A stretch of 8,405 bases of DNA from Rhodoferax sp. UBA4409 (lineage in GTDB: Bacteria > Pseudomonadota > Gammaproteobacteria > Burkholderiales > Burkholderiaceae_C): the NCBI GenBank assembly GCA_002390825.1, contig DGQR01000178.1:1-8405 (forward strand), given 5' to 3'. Shown here in pieces: positions 6,192-8,405 of the stretch (the stretch's first letter is position 1; each line of letters opens with the position of its first letter). The position numbers and the translations under genes are program-made. The notes beneath the pieces were generated by a model. It had not been told where the DNA came from. It did no database searches and saw only the letters and a program-made list of their open reading frames with translations.

Positions 6192-6643
6192 CTAAGTGGT
6201 CGTCCCTGAAAAATCCACTTTCAGCCCACCAGCGAGTTCATGAGACCGGAGTTTCTCGGATTGACGGTTAAGATTCCTCATAATTTGCGCTGCAAATCGG
6301 TGAAATCGATCCAGCCCGCAGCCTGCAACAGCCGTAAAAAAATGGCCCAATCATTTTTTGACGATCATCCGCAGCAACCAGCGAATGTTGCAGATCGGCT
6401 CGCACAGCACTGCGTGCAAACTGTTACCGTCCACGCCTTTGAAGTGGCAGCGATTCATCCGGTGGTCCGCTTTGAGGTGGCCGATGATCGGCTCAATGGC
6501 TTGCCGGCGCTTGAGCATCTTCTTTTCTTGCTCGGTCAGTGACTTGAACTTGCCGCGGTACGGCTTTTACCCTTGGAGATGCATTCAAATTCCGGCGCAT
6601 GCCAGCTGTAGAGCTTACCTAGCTTGCCGGGGTTCTACTTGCT
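6192..6643 (-). pseudogene. C-terminal remnant of an IS5-family transposase
   Basis: Reading the minus strand from 6643, a broken region is followed by KLYSWHAPEFECISKGKS (about 6618-6565), then KPYRGKFKSLTEQEKKMLKR (from 6566) and RQAIEPIIGHLKADHRMNRC, ending NIRWLLRMIVKK at TGA 6351-6353. The first block normally lies before 'RTPYEFGVKV', so roughly 90 residues carrying the second catalytic Asp have been deleted; the junction shares a few bases (TACC). A TAG also interrupts the frame before KLYSW. Beyond the TGA the same frame stays open (LGHFFTAVAGC...) to TAG at 6192-6194, suggesting that the TGA is itself a nonsense mutation. The element end is probably near the AAGTGG/CCACTT inverted repeat at 6194-6220. 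It belongs to the same broad family as the pseudogene at 3185-4495 but is clearly diverged from it. Confidence 0.8.
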
Positions 6644-6681
6644 GGGGTCGCCTCAGAAAACGGAAAAAATCGTACGCTAAG
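6644..6681. repeat. 38-base terminal inverted repeat of a Tn21/Tn501-type (Tn3-family) transposon
   Basis: The segment begins GGGGTCGCCTCAGAAAACGG and ends AAAAAATCGTACGCTAAG. The first half matches the Tn21 end (GGGGTCGTCTCAGAAAACGG) and the second half matches Tn501 (AAAAAATCGTACGCTAAG), as I recall them. It is 38 bases long as expected, and the tnpA stop codon (6677-6679) lies inside it, as in this subgroup. It marks the tnpA-side end of the transposon. Bases to its left belong to an IS5-type remnant. Confidence 0.9.
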
Positions 6682-7363
6682 CCGGTTTCAGTGGTCGTAG
6701 CGGCCTGAACTTGCCTGCACCGATTTTGGCGCTGCTGCGCCAGAGGTAATCGCCGGTCAGGATGATGTGCTCCCTGCACAGCGGCGACAGGTACTGCAAA
6801 AGCGTGTCATCAATGGCCATGCCGTGACCATGCAAAGCGTTTGCGGCCCTCTCCAGATAGACCGTGTTCCACAGTACGATGGAGGCAGTCACCAGGTTCA
6901 AGCCACTGGCCCGGTAGCACTGCTGCTCGAAGCCGCGGTCACGGATTTCACCAAGTCGGTTGAAGAACACAGCGCGAGCCAGCGCATTGCGCGCCTCACC
7001 CTTGTTCAGCCCGGTATGCACACGGCGGCGCAATTCGACGCTTTGCAGCCAGTCTAGGATGAACAGCGTGCGCTCAATGCGCCCCAACTCACGCAGGGCA
7101 ATGGCCAACCCGTTCTGACGCGGGTAGCTGCAGAGCTTGCGCAGCATCAACTAGGCTGTCACCGAACCCTGCTTAATCGACGTGGACAGCCGCAGAATTT
7201 CATCCCAATCGGCACGGACGTGCTTGATGTTGAGTGTGCCGCCAATCATGGGTTTGAGCGCGTCATACGTGGCACTGCCCTTCGGGATGTAGAGCTTGGT
7301 GTCGCCCAAATCACGGATACGCGGCGCGAAGCGAAAGCCCAGCAGATGCATCAGGGCGAAGAC
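6677..7363 (-). pseudogene. tnpA: Tn3-family (Tn21/Tn501-type) transposase tnpA, C-terminal fragment with amber stop
   Basis: The minus strand encodes the last ~228 residues of a Tn21/Tn501-like TnpA, whose full length is close to 990. It starts at VFALMHLLGFRFAPRIRDLG (from 7363) and continues DTKLYIPKGSATYDALKPMI, then TSIKQGSVTA. A TAG (7151-7153) then replaces the usual Ser codon before LMLRKLCSYPRQNGLAIALR. Further on are LNKGEARNALARAVFFNRLG, holding the last catalytic Glu of the family, and FEQQCYRASGLNLVTASIVL. The end is GAGKFRPLRPLKPA, with the stop inside the terminal repeat. The catalytic Asp residues lie upstream and are lost. SPLCREHI replaces the usual SPLGWEHI, another sign of drift. 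No cointegrate resolution or cargo genes are present. Confidence 0.92.
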
Positions 7364-7402
7364 TGACCTTGCCCCTGAATTGTGTAGCTCTTAGCTCTGC
7401 GA

Positions 7403-8271
7403 TTACGCGGCCTTTTTACGCTGTGCCTCGTACCAGCGGGTTTCGAATTGCATTGGGCTGAGGTACCCCAGGCTCGAATGCAGTCTGGAGTGATTGTAAA
7501 AAGCAATCCAGTTCAGCACCGCATCCATTGCCTGTCTACGCGTGGCGAATTTCTGACCATAAATGCACGCTGCCTTCAGGCGCCCCAGAAACTTTCCGTC
7601 GGTGCGCTATCCCAACAATTGCCCTTACGGCTCATCGATGAGCGGATCTTGCATTTCTCCAATGCCTCTTGGAATTCGTGGCTGCAATATTGGCTTCCCC
7701 TATCGCTGTGGAATATGAGTCCAGGCGCCGGCTGACGCCGGAACCAGGCCATTGCCAGTGCGTCCTTCACCAAATCTGCCTGCATATTGGGCTTCATGCT
7801 CCAGCCCACCAGTTGTCGGCTGTGCAAATCGAGAACGCCTGCCAGATACAGCCATCCCTCATCGGTGGCCAGGTAGGTGATATCGCCAGACCACACCTGA
7901 TTTGGCTCAGGTGGGTTAAACCGGCGCTGAACCAGGTCAGGGGCCACCGGCAAGTGGTGTTTGCTGTCGGTGGTCACCACATATTTGCGCTTGGTCTTGG
8001 CCTTGATTCCATGACGCTGCATCAGCACGCGCACGCGCTCTTTGCCAACCCGGATGCCACGTGCCAGCAACTCTTTGTGCATGCGCGGCCAGCCATATTC
8101 ACCTTTGACCTCGGCCTGTATTGCCCGCATGTGGGCAAGCAAGGCTTTATCACTGTGGCGTGCGCCAGGCCTTGGGGTTTGCGATTGACTGCGCCGCAGC
8201 CAGTTGAAGTACCCACTGGCACTTATTTCCCGCACCTCACAAACCACGCCAACGGGCCATTGCCTCCTCAT
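7403..8271 (-). pseudogene. IS3-family transposase orfB with a one-base frameshift
   Basis: The frame begins at the ATG ending at 8271, overlapping the orfA stop (ATGA). It reads through the N-terminal HTH_21-like region (GEYGWPRMHKELLARGIRVG; VRVLMQRHGIKAKTKRKY) into the rve integrase core: NQVWSGDITYLATDEGWLYL with the first Asp, LIFHSDRGSQYCSHEFQEAL with the second, and MSRKGNCWDSAPTESFWG with the catalytic Glu. There the expected GGC-CGC (Gly-Arg) has become GGCGCC, so one C is missing (about 7580) and a TGA follows at 7576. In the shifted frame the rest is intact: RLKAACIYGQKFATRRQAMD, IAFYNHSRLHSSLGYLSPMQ and YEAQRKKAA, ending at TAA 7403-7405. Coding similarity (YAWVHQ) also extends a few codons upstream of the ATG without a start codon, consistent with frameshifted synthesis from orfA in the parent element. 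With the deletion and without orfA, it should be inactive. Confidence 0.9.
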
Positions 8272-8330
8272 TTGGTGAACCCAGGCGTACCCCGCAGCGT
8301 GTCTTGCGCGAAGTACGCCGCCTTGGATTC
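8268..8330 (-). pseudogene. C-terminal stub of the IS3-family orfA
   Basis: In the frame offset from orfB, the minus strand encodes KAAYFAQDTLRGTPGFTK and stops at TGA 8268-8270, overlapping the orfB ATG. The start of this peptide resembles the '(L)KKAAAYFA' end of IS3-family OrfA proteins, the helix-turn-helix DNA-binding subunit. The rest of orfA is gone; the frame reaches a stop about six codons further upstream. Confidence 0.6.
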
Positions 8331-8342
8331 AACCGGTCAATG

Positions 8343-8364
8343 CAACATGATTCAAATTATGTTG
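8343..8364. repeat. Imperfect palindrome in the right flank
   Basis: CAACATGATT and AAATTATGTTG form an imperfect palindrome: outer arms CAACAT (8343-8348) and ATGTTG (8359-8364), with further ATT/AAT pairing inside. It lies just outside the truncated IS3 element. It may be an operator or part of another element's end. I recognise nothing else in 8331-8405. Confidence 0.35.
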
Positions 8365-8405
8365 ATAAGGGTCTGCAATGAGTTCAGTGCAAAGAGGCTT
8401 AACTT

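Larger units (their letters stand above)
7364..8330 (-). mobile_element. IS3-family insertion sequence, truncated
   Basis: The left end starts TGACCTTGCCCCTGAATTG at 7364, exactly where tnpA similarity stops (the GTC codon at 7361-7363). It begins with TG as IS3-family ends do, and is 39 bases beyond the orfB stop, which is normal spacing. On the other side only the last ~18 codons of orfA remain (to about 8324), after which similarity ends, so that terminus is missing. The element therefore inserted into, or recombined with, the Tn21-type tnpA and later lost its upstream end. Confidence 0.75.

Noticed and set aside
1..8405. CRISPR arrays, tRNA or rRNA genes
   Set aside because: I found no regularly spaced direct repeats and no tRNA cloverleaf or rRNA signature on reading both strands.

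Overview
The window looks like an accessory, transposon-littered segment from a high-GC Gram-negative bacterium. Codon use, a Tn21-type transposon end and the IS5- and IS3-type remnants fit a betaproteobacterium of the Comamonadaceae/Burkholderiales kind. That assignment rests on general appearance, and I cannot tell chromosome from plasmid.

Left region (1-540): the last codons of a probable antitoxin overlap a ParE/RelE-family toxin gene, followed by a doubtful small reading frame. Two short hairpins (621-674) separate this plus-strand unit from the convergent operon on the right.

Central-left region (659-3100, minus strand): a two-gene operon with a 4-base start/stop overlap. The first gene encodes a protein with a tyrosine-recombinase-like architecture in which most catalytic positions, including the nucleophilic tyrosine, are absent. 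The second encodes a 384-residue protein of unknown function with a Pro/Ala-rich linker and a C-terminal domain that may have a PC4/Whirly-like single-stranded-DNA-binding fold. Just upstream of the operon lies a 230-base segment bounded by a perfect 21-base inverted repeat. Several further segments inside it pair concentrically, so the whole stretch could fold into one long hairpin. This is the most unusual part of the window.

Central region (3185-4811, minus strand): two decayed IS5-family elements. One is a nearly full-length transposase pseudogene with deletions and frameshifts. The other is an N-terminal remnant of a second IS5 subtype that still has a recognisable terminal repeat next to CTAG.

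Central-right region (about 4860-6195, plus strand): an AT-richer island with a candidate promoter and two adjacent small lipoprotein genes. The first has a BamE/SmpA-like domain. The second belongs to a family with a 'vLQDlGy' motif. They look like the only intact non-mobile cargo in the right half.

Right region (6192-8405, minus strand): nested transposon debris. A C-terminal IS5-type remnant is abutted by the 38-base terminal repeat of a Tn21/Tn501-type transposon. The tnpA of that transposon survives only as its last ~228 codons and carries an amber stop. It is cut at 7363/7364 by the end of an IS3-family element whose orfB has a one-base frameshift and whose orfA is almost entirely lost. 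No transposase in the window appears intact.
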